A stretch of 55,437 nucleotides of DNA from UBA9647 sp049522195 (GTDB lineage: Bacteria; Bacteroidota; Ignavibacteria; UBA10030), in contig JBEKOB010000024.1 of the NCBI GenBank assembly GCA_049522195.1, positions 1-55,437 of the forward strand, written 5' to 3'. A program made the translations under genes and the position numbers. Shown piece by piece: positions 26,122-34,442 of this stretch; position 1 is the first letter of the stretch; the number at the start of each line of letters is the position of its first letter. The notes beneath the pieces are model-generated. The model was given only the letters and a program-made list of their open reading frames with translations, did no database searches and had not been told where the DNA came from.

Positions 26122-26500
26122 CCTTTCTGCAGTCTGTGCCTTCTTCCTTTTTTGGGCCCCCAAAACCGAAACCGCCCGACCAACTGGCCGGGCGGTTCTG
26201 TTACGAGCATGAGATACTCTGACTCCATTTCGTCCCCGGGGGAAGTGGAGGTGGAATCGGATTCTCGATAGAGAAACGTGAGCAGCAAACCGAAGAGATC
26301 CCGAGTCCCACATTGGGGGGCGCGATCTTCTGATTTGTCCGCGACTTTGTTGATCCATCTCCGTCTTATCCTGACCCGTAATAGCGCTCACCGTCAATGT
26401 CCCGGCTCGCCGGTACGTCAAACGTAATTGATGGTTAAACTACTGGCGTGCTCCGGATGTCGAAGTAGAGACCTTACCAACACCTGGAAGAATTCCCTTG
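26122..26500. other. Intergenic stretch after malic enzyme
   Basis: Apart from the terminator at 26170-26197, nothing convincing is present. A minus-strand frame (25675-26421) runs antisense to malic enzyme and has no recognisable domain. No promoter of the shared TTG-N20-TA type was found ahead of the outer-membrane protein. Confidence 0.4.
26170..26200 (+). terminator. Rho-independent terminator after malic enzyme
   Basis: AACCGCCCG (26170-26178) pairs with CGGGCGGTT (26189-26197), with a short T-containing tail. Confidence 0.7.
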
Positions 26501-29368
26501 ATGAAGAAAGCGCTTTTCATACTACTCATGTGCTCGCTCGACAGCTCTCTTGCCATGGCGCAGCAAGCCCGGCTCTCTGCGACCGTCATGGATTACATCT
26601 CACGAAGCCCGCTCGTCAGCGCAAACGTTTCCCTCACGAGCGCAACCGATACTACGAACAAACGATACGCGACCACGAATGAGGAAGGGAAATTCTACTT
26701 CACAAATCTTCCCATTGGTGCGTACACGCTCAAGGTGTGGTATGTCGGATACCGAGACGTGTCAAGAAAAGTGACGATTGCTGGAACCGGAATCGACTTG
26801 GGAATCGTGGCCATGAGCCAGGTCTCGATTATGATGAGCGAATACGTGGTGAAAGGCGAGGCTCCGCCTGTTGTTCAGGTAGGTGATACAGTTCAGTTCA
26901 ATTCGAAAGCGTTCAAGCTGAACCTTGATGCAACGGCAGAAGATCTTCTGACGAAACTTCCGGGAGTGACCGTCGAGAACAATACGGTCACTGCGCAGGG
27001 AGAAACCGTCACCCAGATCTTTGTCGATGGAAGGAGGTTCTTCGGCGACGATCCGATGATCGCACTGAGAAACCTACCGGCAGAAGTGATCGACAAAATC
27101 CAGGTCTATGACAAGATGAGCGATCAATCGGAGCTCACCGGTTTCAACGACGGTCAGACGACAAAGACGATCAATATCATCACGAGGCCCGATCGCAGGA
27201 GAGGACAGTTCGGACGGCTCGTCGCTGCCTACGGCGATGAAGGAAAATACCAGGCCGTTGCGAACGCGAATATTTTTCAGGGAACGAGCCGAATCACGCT
27301 CCTTGGACAGAGCAATGATGTCAACCAGCAGAATTTTGGCACGCAGGATTTTCTTGGAGCGATGGGCGGGGGAGCAGGCGGGGGATTCGGCGGAGGGATG
27401 GGAGGTGCAATGCGGGGAGGTGCTGGTCGGGGCGGAGCGGGTGGAGGGCGACCCGGAGGTGGAGGAGGGAGACCGGGTGGAGCAGCAGCGGGAGGCCCGG
27501 GTGGTCAGCCGAACAGCAACTTCCAGATCGGGCAGCAAACCGGCATCAACACGACACACGCCTTGGGAGGTCAGTATACGGACACGTGGGGGAGCGGCCT
27601 CAACGTGGAAGGGAGTTACTTCTTCAATCTGACAGACAATAAAAGTGATCAGCTCACCGATAGGCAATATTTCCTCAGTGCCGATACAAGTCAGTATTAC
27701 CACCAGACAAACCTCAGCAACGCCAGGAACTACAATCATCGCCTGAACATGCGGTTTGAATACACGATCGATCCCTCGAACGAAGTTATTGTTATTCCGC
27801 GTATGAGCCTCCAAACGAACAACTCCGTCAGCAATTTCGATGGGCTCAGCTGGCTGCAACAAAGTTCTCCTCTGAGCCAGTCGGCTTCACTCAGCAGCAC
27901 CGATGTGAACGGATACACGTCAACGAATTCAATCGTGTACAGACACAAATTTGATACTCCCGGTCGCACCATTTCTCTTCAGACAAATGTGAATCTCAAC
28001 TCCAGAAAGAATGAGCGGTTCATATACTCGGCGAATGACTATTTCTATACATCGTCCACTCAGTCGGATTCTCTTGACCAGCACGCAGACACTCGGACGA
28101 ACGGACACACGCTTGCCTCGAATCTCACCTACACGGAGCCGGTGGGAGGACATGGCCTTGCTCAGGTGAACTACTCCATTTCCAAGACGGACAATTCCAC
28201 CGATAAGAAATCGTACAATTTTGACTATCTGAGCAATCTGTATGATTCATTTGATCCGACGCTGAGCAACCAGGTGCAAAGCGGCTACCTCACGCAACAC
28301 ACAGATCTCGGATATCAATACAAGGATTCTGCATTTAGCGCGACGATCGGCGTCGGTTACCAGAACGCATCGTTGACTGGTGACCGGACGTTCCCGAAGC
28401 CCATTACGACTGATAAATCGTACCATAACGTCCTGCCGACGGCAACGATCTACTATGGAGTAACGCGCACCAACAACATTCAGCTCCTCTACCGGACTGC
28501 AACGAGCGCCCCGTCAATTACCCAGCTGGAGAACACCATTGACAACTCCAACCCGTTGCTCCTGACGGCCGGCAATCCAGATCTGAAGCAATACTACACC
28601 CACACGCTCACTGCGCGCTATATCAGCACGAACATGCAGAACATGCAAAGCTTTTTCCTCCTTCTTTCCGGGTCAATGACGGAGGACTATATCGGAAACT
28701 CGCTCCTCCTTGCTCAGCAGGACACGCTCCTTGAGGGAGGAATTGTTCTGAAACAGGGTTCGCAGTTCTCGAAACCGGTGAACCTGGGAACGCAGCGCAC
28801 TCTCCGGGCGCTTGGGACCTACAGTATTCCGGTCAGCTGGATTCAGTGCAACCTGAATGTGAACAGTGGTGCCAGCTACAACACGACCCCGTCCCTTGTA
28901 AACTATGCAACGAATACAGCGAATACCTCCACCCTCACCGAAGGCGTGGGCGTGTCGAGCAATATCAGCACGGATCTCGATTTCACAATATCCTACAATG
29001 CGAATTTCAACAACGTCAAGAACACGATCCAATCGAGCATGGATAATCGGTACTTCTCTCATGTGGCGAACATCAGGTTCAACTGGACGTTTTGGCAAGG
29101 ATTTACCATTCGGACTGATGCGAGAAACCAGCTCTATACCCGATCACAGACCGGCTTCAATCAGAGCTACACACTATGGAACCTCACCTTTGGCAAGAAG
29201 TTTCTGCAGGACGACCGGGGAGAGATCTCGGCACAGGTGTTTGATCTCCTGAATCAGAACAGGAACGTGAGCCAAACTGTGACAGACACGTACATTCAGA
29301 CGCAACAGACAAAGAACCTTAATCGCTATATCCTCGTCACATTCTCCTACCGGCTGAGCAATTTCTAA
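26501..29368 (+). CDS. Outer-membrane beta-barrel receptor with carboxypeptidase-regulatory-like domain
   Basis: The 955-aa protein has a signal peptide (MMKKALFILLMCSLDSSLAMA), then a carboxypeptidase-regulatory-like domain (ARLSATVMDYISRSPLVSAN to about residue 95), and a plug-like region (LTKLPGVTVENNTVTAQGE, IFVDGRRFFGDDPMIALRNL). The rest is a long barrel of aromatic-rich strands ending ILVTFSYRLSNF, as in the OMP_b-brl family of TonB-receptor relatives. Between plug and barrel (about residues 285-345) lies a run of roughly 60 residues that is mostly glycine with some Arg, Pro and Ala. The cargo is unknown. The ATG at 26501 is preferred to a TTG one codon earlier. Confidence 0.87.
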   Translation: MKKALFILLMCSLDSSLAMAQQARLSATVMDYISRSPLVSANVSLTSATDTTNKRYATTNEEGKFYFTNLPIGAYTLKVWYVGYRDVSRKVTIAGTGIDLGIVAMSQVSIMMSEYVVKGEAPPVVQVGDTVQFNSKAFKLNLDATAEDLLTKLPGVTVENNTVTAQGETVTQIFVDGRRFFGDDPMIALRNLPAEVIDKIQVYDKMSDQSELTGFNDGQTTKTINIITRPDRRRGQFGRLVAAYGDEGKYQAVANANIFQGTSRITLLGQSNDVNQQNFGTQDFLGAMGGGAGGGFGGGMGGAMRGGAGRGGAGGGRPGGGGGRPGGAAAGGPGGQPNSNFQIGQQTGINTTHALGGQYTDTWGSGLNVEGSYFFNLTDNKSDQLTDRQYFLSADTSQYYHQTNLSNARNYNHRLNMRFEYTIDPSNEVIVIPRMSLQTNNSVSNFDGLSWLQQSSPLSQSASLSSTDVNGYTSTNSIVYRHKFDTPGRTISLQTNVNLNSRKNERFIYSANDYFYTSSTQSDSLDQHADTRTNGHTLASNLTYTEPVGGHGLAQVNYSISKTDNSTDKKSYNFDYLSNLYDSFDPTLSNQVQSGYLTQHTDLGYQYKDSAFSATIGVGYQNASLTGDRTFPKPITTDKSYHNVLPTATIYYGVTRTNNIQLLYRTATSAPSITQLENTIDNSNPLLLTAGNPDLKQYYTHTLTARYISTNMQNMQSFFLLLSGSMTEDYIGNSLLLAQQDTLLEGGIVLKQGSQFSKPVNLGTQRTLRALGTYSIPVSWIQCNLNVNSGASYNTTPSLVNYATNTANTSTLTEGVGVSSNISTDLDFTISYNANFNNVKNTIQSSMDNRYFSHVANIRFNWTFWQGFTIRTDARNQLYTRSQTGFNQSYTLWNLTFGKKFLQDDRGEISAQVFDLLNQNRNVSQTVTDTYIQTQQTKNLNRYILVTFSYRLSNF

Positions 29369-29471
29369 TAATGACAAGTTATTCAATCATCAATGTTCAT
29401 CGGGATTGCCCTGTATTTGTATCCCGCCTGGACCTGATCCCGGAGTAATCAGTCTGAATTCCGAAAGAACT

Positions 29472-29491
29472 TGTACGTAGTTTTACGTACA
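29472..29491. repeat. Perfect palindrome, possible operator or hairpin
   Basis: TGTACGTA (29472-29479) and TACGTACA (29484-29491) are perfect inverted repeats around GTTT. It lies 104 bases after the receptor stop, with no T tail, so an operator-like site is as likely as a terminator. Confidence 0.45.
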
Positions 29492-29863
29492 CGAGCTTGT
29501 CGGTACTTCATGGACGTTGACTTTGATAAAACGATTGACGTGTTTTGTAATGCAGGTAGCGGGAGGTCTTTCTGTAATCTGCCTGTTTGAAAAAAGCTGA
29601 ACACACCAGTTTTCACCTGCCGTCAGCTGAAATGCACCACAGATGTATTCCTAATAGTTCCGTTTTGCCTCAGGGGAGAATCGTCAGTTGATCATTGGCC
29701 AGCGTCCTTTCGCTGGTGACGAGCACATTGAGGCCCACGATGGTCTACATTAGACCGGACTTCAGACGGATCGGACCTTCATTTTACCGGAGAGCGCATC
29801 ATCGTGTCAGGAAGTGTTCTGAGTCCCTGAGCTACAACCTCGCCAAAATCCATCCAGAGATAA

Positions 29864-30001
29864 CAAGATCTCAATCCATACACTGAACAAAACTTGAGGT
29901 TCTCTGACCAAGAGAATCTTCGAGAGGGTTTCCTATTGCCACAATGGTCTCGACAAAAATGGCGAGAGTTCACGAAAAATTTGCGTGATAAAAACTGGTG
30001 A
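29864..30001 (+). pseudogene. Coding remnant, unknown family (part 1)
   Basis: Between two stops this frame encodes 45 residues of protein-like composition, including FSDQENLREGFLLPQW and KWREFTKNLRDKNW, without a start codon or ribosome-binding site. It may be the middle of a decayed gene whose C-terminal part lies in another frame just downstream. The family is not recognised. Confidence 0.3.
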
Positions 30002-30024
30002 TGTCTGCTCCAAACCGAGACTGA

Positions 30025-30171
30025 GGAAGTTATTCACGAGGGATCTTCATCGTTGAATTCACATACAAGCTGTCTGAGTTATTCAAGACCCTTTCTGCCA
30101 CAAAGATCCCTGCTGCAAGTGACGGGAAGATTGCATTAGAGGAGCCTGAGGATACGACGGAGAAAACTTAA
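30025..30171 (+). pseudogene. Coding remnant, unknown family (part 2, C-terminus)
   Basis: The frame encodes 48 residues, with GIFIVEFTYKLSELFKTL followed by an acidic tail (ALEEPEDTTEKT) and a stop. The codon pattern looks used rather than random, and there is no start. It is in a different frame from the remnant at 29864-30001, consistent with a frameshifted relic. Confidence 0.35.
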
Positions 30172-30344
30172 ATGGGACAACAACGTTGAAAATGGATCAT
30201 CTAGGAGGACTCGATATCCGGTTCCTCAATGCGTAATCGAGCAGCGATCTGGTATCGCAGGTCTGACTTCATGACAACCCCCGAAAAAGATAATCCTGAC
30301 TTTGTCAGCCAAGTACTCACACAAACAAAATAACGGAGGACGAT

Positions 30345-30806
30345 ATGCACAGACCACGCCTCAGCATCTTGCCGGGTCGCACTCCCTTCGCGGCAATGCT
30401 CTTTACGATGCTGGTACTCGTTGGATGCTCCAACATCACCCTGATTTCATCGTACGACGAAACAACGGACAAGGGTGTCACCGCGCTTGACAAGTCGGTC
30501 AACGGCCTACTCAATAAGCTCGACAAAGACCCGGTACCCGACTACGACGTTTTGAAGAATAGCTATGATGAAATCCGCGCTGATCTTGGCTCCCTACGTC
30601 TTCGCAACGAAGCGCGCCCCAAGAACACTCTCACCGTCAAACAGCTCGATATCGTGAAGACACAGCTTGACATCCTTGAGAACCAACACAAGACCAAAAA
30701 GCTAAACCAAGCGATGATGGACCCACTACGGGGTATCTTCCAGCAGACGTTTGGCGCAATCCTGAAGTTGGAACTGGAAAAGAAGGAGCTCGATAAGAAG
30801 GAGTGA
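30345..30806 (+). CDS. Small helical lipoprotein, unknown function
   Basis: The 153-aa product has a lipoprotein signal with the lipobox LVLVGC (cysteine at residue 28). The mature part is almost wholly alpha-helical and charged (KGVTALDKSVNGLLNKLDKD, TVKQLDIVKTQLDILENQ, ending LKLELEKKELDKKE), so it probably sits on a membrane facing the periplasm and oligomerises or binds a partner. I do not recognise a family. The ATG follows GGAGGAC at good spacing. It is first in a row of four small or unusual genes and lies 54 bases before the next. Confidence 0.75.
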   Translation: MHRPRLSILPGRTPFAAMLFTMLVLVGCSNITLISSYDETTDKGVTALDKSVNGLLNKLDKDPVPDYDVLKNSYDEIRADLGSLRLRNEARPKNTLTVKQLDIVKTQLDILENQHKTKKLNQAMMDPLRGIFQQTFGAILKLELEKKELDKKE

Positions 30807-30860
30807 ATTACACAACCTGAGATAGATCAAACATGAAGATTCACAAATAGGAGATAGAAC

Positions 30861-31178
30861 ATGACTTTGGACGTAAGTATCCTGATCGGCGCAATGAAAC
30901 CGATTCTCGACAAGTATTGGGGCGACGTGAAAGACTATGCTGAGTCGGAAGCTGCGAAGATGGCAAAGACATTAGAAACCGTCGTACAGTTGCGGGTTGC
31001 AGGGAAGATTGACGATCAGCAAGCCCAAGCTCTTGTCGAGATGCAAAAAAACGCGATGCAAGCCGTGTTACTAGCCATCCAAGGCATTGGGCTCATCGCT
31101 GCACAGAAGGCCATCAACGCGGCCCTCGCGGCGGTGAAGGACATAGTGAACAAAGCGATCGGCTTTCCGCTGCTATAA
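30861..31178 (+). CDS. Small amphipathic helical protein, unknown function
   Basis: The 105-aa product starts MTLDVSILIGAMKPILDKYW and has two parts: a charged helix (VKDYAESEAAKMAKTLETVV) and a C-terminal alanine/isoleucine-rich half (AVLLAIQGIGLIAAQKAINA, ending AIGFPLL) that could insert in or lie on a membrane. It has no signal peptide. I do not recognise an established family. TAGGAGATAGAAC before the ATG supports the start. It lies between a lipoprotein and a metalloprotease gene on the same strand. Confidence 0.7.
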   Translation: MTLDVSILIGAMKPILDKYWGDVKDYAESEAAKMAKTLETVVQLRVAGKIDDQQAQALVEMQKNAMQAVLLAIQGIGLIAAQKAINAALAAVKDIVNKAIGFPLL

Positions 31179-31448
31179 GATAGGTCTCCCAAGGCTCGTC
31201 AGCGCCTGGATGATTCGCCTATCCGTGGCCGATGGGTCTCGTGCATGCTATGGAGGCGCTTGATCGCGACTTCGTTCGTCTGGCACTTCGCGTGGGGATT
31301 CTATTGTTCAATTCCCGGCTAGCGCCCACAACCGATCTCACGATCTTCTGGCTTCGGGGATGATCGACGTAATCAATTCTTCAAAGCTTCATGTCTCTTT
31401 CCCTAACCATTCACGTCATCATCACTTTCTGAAAGGAGCGAAGCAATC
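31179..31448. other. Spacer before the M43 protease gene
   Basis: The 270 bases contain one short frame (31232-31363, 43 residues, starting MGLVHAMEALDRDFVRLA) with protein-like sequence but no ribosome-binding site. It may be a relic. The M43 gene has GAAAGGAGCG shortly before its start. Confidence 0.3.
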
Positions 31449-32342
31449 ATGTCACGACCAAGACGGCAATGCGGCACGATGGGTGCCCACAATCGACTTC
31501 TGGAAACGGATGAAGGTTTCCGGAAAAGACAATCAAACCTGGAACGCGCGACTGCCAAGCGCTTGGTGTCCCGAATCGCATTACGAACCGGGATAACGAC
31601 CATCCCGGTCGTCGTGCACGTTGTCTACAACAAGACATCGGAGAACATTTCCGATGCTCAGATCAAAAGTCAGATCGCCGTGTTGAACAAGGATTATCGC
31701 GGCACGAACAGCGACAAAAGCAAGGTCCCTTCCGTGTGGACCGGGCTTGTGAGCGATGTGCGCGTTCAGTTTGCACTTGCAACGAAGGATCCGAGTGGAA
31801 AAGCAACAACGGGTATTACGAGGACGAAAACGACGCGCACCTCGTTTGGTACTGGTGACACGGTGAAATCAAAGAGCACTGGGGGGGAGAACGCTTGGCC
31901 GACCAATAAGTACCTCAACATTTGGGTCTGCACACTCTCAAGCGGCTTGTTGGGCTATGCGCAGTTTCCCGGGGGACCATCAAAGACAGACGGTGTCGTC
32001 ATTCTGAATACGGCGTTCGGGACTAAAGGAACCGCAAAAGCTCCTTTCAATCTGGGGCGGTCGGCAACACATGAGATTGGCCATTGGCTCAATCTTCGCC
32101 ATATCTGGGGCGATACCGAGGATTGCAGCGGCTCCGATTTCGTGTCGGATACCCCCAACGCACAAGGCCCAAACTATGGAAAACCTAAGTTTCCTCATGT
32201 ATCTTGTAGCAACGGTCCAAATGGAGATATGTTCATGAACTACATGGACTACGTTGACGACGATTCAATGGTGATGTTCACGAGTCAACAAGTAGTGAGG
32301 ATGCAAACTACGCTGGACGGACCACGAAAGTTAATAGGATAG
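31449..32342 (+). CDS. M43 (pappalysin/cytophagalysin-like) zinc metalloprotease without signal peptide
   Basis: The 297-aa protein carries the M43 zinc site HEIGHWLNLRH (H208, E209, H212, H218) and the Met-turn FMNYMDYVDDD. The N-terminus, RRQCGTMGAHNRLLETD, looks like the pro-segment whose cysteine (C8) caps the zinc until activation (cysteine switch), and TTIPVVVHVVYN begins the catalytic domain. Relatives are normally secreted, yet here no signal peptide precedes the pro-segment, and no start further upstream would supply one. Export must use another route, or the enzyme acts inside the cell. Small genes of unknown function flank it. Confidence 0.87.
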   Translation: MSRPRRQCGTMGAHNRLLETDEGFRKRQSNLERATAKRLVSRIALRTGITTIPVVVHVVYNKTSENISDAQIKSQIAVLNKDYRGTNSDKSKVPSVWTGLVSDVRVQFALATKDPSGKATTGITRTKTTRTSFGTGDTVKSKSTGGENAWPTNKYLNIWVCTLSSGLLGYAQFPGGPSKTDGVVILNTAFGTKGTAKAPFNLGRSATHEIGHWLNLRHIWGDTEDCSGSDFVSDTPNAQGPNYGKPKFPHVSCSNGPNGDMFMNYMDYVDDDSMVMFTSQQVVRMQTTLDGPRKLIG

Positions 32343-32367
32343 GCCTTATCATACATCCGGAGAATCC

Positions 32368-32688
32368 ATGACCAAGAAGACCACGAAAGACCTGTTGCCT
32401 CAGCACTGGGTGCATTCGCACGAGGAAGATACTGATGCCGAGAAGGTGTACCGGCCGGCGAGCTATCATTTCCCGCCATCCCGCGGCCGACAATCGTTCG
32501 AGCTCAGGCCGAATGGGAGCCTCGTTGAGCATGGCCCAAGTCCCGATGATCGCGCGCAAAAGTCCCAGGGTTCATGGAAGCTTGAAGGTGGGGACACACT
32601 CACTTTTTTCACGAAGACATCATCGGAGCCAAAGCGATCGATGAAAATCGCCTCCTTGGATGAAAAACGACTCGTGGTGAAGAAGTAA
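32368..32688 (+). CDS. Small lipocalin-like beta protein, unknown function
   Basis: The 106-aa product contains LPQHWVHSHEEDTDAEKVYR, then YHFPPSRGRQSFELRPNGSL, QGSWKLEGGDTLTFF and ASLDEKRLVVKK. The order of short strands with G-W-x-L resembles lipocalin-like or YD-type small beta proteins found in many genomes without assigned function. It has no signal peptide. It starts 25 bases after the M43 stop, so it is probably cotranscribed and could be an inhibitor or chaperone of that protease; this is inference from position only. Confidence 0.7.
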   Translation: MTKKTTKDLLPQHWVHSHEEDTDAEKVYRPASYHFPPSRGRQSFELRPNGSLVEHGPSPDDRAQKSQGSWKLEGGDTLTFFTKTSSEPKRSMKIASLDEKRLVVKK

Positions 32689-32695
32689 TTCCGAT

Positions 32696-32911
32696 CTAAA
32701 GAAATGATCCGCACGCATCGCTGTCGAGCGCCTGGTCGATCGGGTTGACCAGGCGCTGCGGAAAATCGCCAGAAGGACCTGCTTTCATCCCGCCATCAGC
32801 TTCCTGAACTTTACCTTTGCTGGAAATGCGGTTGTCATGTCCGTGTTCGCCTTTGTCGAGTGGGCCAGTCCGAATCGGGAACGATGAAGGCTGGTTGGGG
32901 GTTTGAATCAT
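32696..32911 (-). CDS. Possible small protein (71 aa), hypothetical
   Basis: A minus-strand frame from ATG 32911, preceded by CCGGGGA, encodes a hydrophilic 71-residue protein starting MIQTPNQPSSFPIRTGPLDK and ending NPIDQALDSDACGSFL. The codon pattern looks coding and the region has no other gene. No family is recognised. The strong hairpin at 32727-32757 falls within it, so the frame could also be an accident of that palindrome. Confidence 0.35.
   Translation of the reverse strand: MIQTPNQPSSFPIRTGPLDKGEHGHDNRISSKGKVQEADGGMKAGPSGDFPQRLVNPIDQALDSDACGSFL
32727..32757. repeat. Strong 11-bp hairpin
   Basis: AGCGCCTGGTC (32727-32737) pairs perfectly with GACCAGGCGCT (32747-32757) around a 9-base loop, 39 bases after the 106-aa protein gene. 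There is no T run, so it is either a processing/termination hairpin or part of a small minus-strand gene. Confidence 0.6.
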
Positions 32912-32978
32912 CAAATCCCCGGGCTGTTCTTGTTCATCGCCGGGAATGCCCACTGCTTGATGAAGGGGAGGAAGCGTA

Positions 32979-33545
32979 TTGACATATCGAGACCTGTCGG
33001 AAATTTTTGACGCGAAGGAATGCGCGCTTGCAGGGATAGAACAATCCACACGGGACCTCAGCCTGGTGCAGCTGGGTTTCAAGTCTGCTGGCGGAGGATG
33101 GTCGATAGAAAACATCCTGGAGCATTTGGCGATTGTCGAGGGCTCACTGGTTCGGCTCATTGTGACATTGACAGATAAGGCGGCAGGAGCAACCGGACCG
33201 AATCCACCGATCCACTCGTTCGAGGTCTCGCTCGAGCCTCATCTCGAACGAAGTCAAAAGGAGAAATACGTTACTCGCGACAAGTTTGAGCCCACGGGCA
33301 ATGTCAAAGCGGCCGACTCGCTGAAAATCCTGCGAGACGTCCAGACAGAACTCCTGAATCTTCGTCCACGATTGCAGTTGGTTGACCCGACGCTCGTCCG
33401 GTTCCCTCACTGGCTCTTCGGTCCGCTTGACCTAGCCCAATGGCTGGCGTTCGTGGGAGTCCACGAAGAGAGGCATCTGGGCCAAACAAATGCTATCCTT
33501 TCGTTGGCGGAGTTCAAATTGCTGGAAATAAATAAGGACAATTGA
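32979..33545 (+). CDS. DinB-like four-helix protein
   Basis: The 188-aa product resembles DinB/YfiT-like proteins. GGGWSIENILEHLAIVEGSL gives the first metal-type histidine region, and FVGVHEERHLGQTNAIL the second (HEERH). Such proteins bind a divalent metal, and some are thiol transferases; this one's reaction is unknown. The start is a TTG seven bases after GGGGAGG. Its stop is directly followed by the ATG of the reductase gene, so the two form an operon. Confidence 0.75.
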   Translation: MTYRDLSEIFDAKECALAGIEQSTRDLSLVQLGFKSAGGGWSIENILEHLAIVEGSLVRLIVTLTDKAAGATGPNPPIHSFEVSLEPHLERSQKEKYVTRDKFEPTGNVKAADSLKILRDVQTELLNLRPRLQLVDPTLVRFPHWLFGPLDLAQWLAFVGVHEERHLGQTNAILSLAEFKLLEINKDN

Positions 33546-34223
33546 ATGAAGATTAAAGCGATAATATTCGGTGCCACAGGTATGGTCGGAGAGGGAGTGC
33601 TCGACGTGGCCCTCAGACATCCTGATGTTGAGTCAGTCCTTGTGATAGGACGGAAACGATGCGATGTGAAGCACGAGAAGCTGCATGAGATTCTTCACAA
33701 GGACTTCTACGACTACACGGGCATCCAGGAACAACTCAAGGGATTCAATGCGTGTTTCTTCTGTCTCGGCGTAACCTCTGTGGGGAAAAAGGAGGATGAG
33801 TATACTCGCCTCACGTACGACCTCACGATGAGTGCGGCGACAATCTTGGCGAGGCTCAATCCCGACATGACGTTTTGTTATGTCTCGGGCACGGGAACAG
33901 ACAGCAGCGAGAAGGGGCGTGTGATGTGGGCGAGAGTGAAGGGGAAGACGGAAAACCATCTGATGAAACTTCCCTTTAAGGCGGTTTACGCATTCAGGCC
34001 GGGCTTTATCAAACCGATCGAGGGACAGAAGAATGCGTACGGAGTTTCGAAGGTGCTCGGAGTGGCGTACCCTCTTTTGAAAGCATTATTGCCGAAGTAT
34101 GTGTGCGCGCTGGAGGACCTTGGATTAGCGATGATTGGAGTATCGACAGTGGGATACTCGAGGAAAGTTCTGGAGAATCCGGATATTGCTGGGGTCGCGC
34201 AACTTGCCAGAATGAGCAAATAG
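33546..34223 (+). CDS. NAD(P)-binding Rossmann protein (atypical SDR / epimerase-like)
   Basis: The 225-aa protein begins MKIKAIIFGATGMVGEGVLD with the glycine-rich dinucleotide site GATGMVG. ACFFCLGVTS, YVSGTGTD and VYAFRPGFIKP are the usual later strands of atypical short-chain dehydrogenases. The YxxxK pair is not in its standard place, so oxidoreductase activity is unsure. It starts on the base after the DinB-like stop, with TAAGGAC upstream. Confidence 0.8.
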   Translation: MKIKAIIFGATGMVGEGVLDVALRHPDVESVLVIGRKRCDVKHEKLHEILHKDFYDYTGIQEQLKGFNACFFCLGVTSVGKKEDEYTRLTYDLTMSAATILARLNPDMTFCYVSGTGTDSSEKGRVMWARVKGKTENHLMKLPFKAVYAFRPGFIKPIEGQKNAYGVSKVLGVAYPLLKALLPKYVCALEDLGLAMIGVSTVGYSRKVLENPDIAGVAQLARMSK

Positions 34224-34390
34224 CTGATTATGCCGCCGTGAGTTTTCCGACGAGGATAGCTTTCTCGAGGCAACGAAACGGCGGACTCAGTCGGGGGCGA
34301 ATTGCCATTCGCCCAGACGGGAATTCTCATCGATCTAGTTCCGCCGTTTCGTCCTGCGGAGCAATAGTCAATTCGTTCATCTGAAAAAAC

Positions 34391-34420
34391 AAAAGCCCCG
34401 GAATTTCGGCCGGGGCTTTG
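34391..34420. terminator. Bidirectional terminator
   Basis: AAAAGCCCCGG (34391-34401) pairs with CCGGGGCTTT (34410-34419). It lies between the reductase gene and the converging T9SS gene. Confidence 0.8.
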
Positions 34421-34442
34421 TGTTTGTCCAATATCGTAGAGA

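Larger units (their letters stand above)
29369..30344. other. Gene-poor region with decayed coding fragments and a palindrome
   Basis: Nearly 1 kb without an intact gene. It holds an 8-base-arm palindrome at 29472-29491 and two short stretches with protein-like sequence in different frames (29864-30001 and 30025-30171). The composition looks somewhat richer in A/T than the flanking genes. It borders the unusual four-gene set that follows. Confidence 0.5.

Noticed and set aside
25675..26421. 248-residue minus-strand frame
   Set aside because: Mostly antisense to malic enzyme and includes its terminator; no domain.
29695..29886. 63-residue plus-strand frame
   Set aside because: No ribosome-binding site, Arg/Ser-rich random-looking sequence; not counted as a gene.
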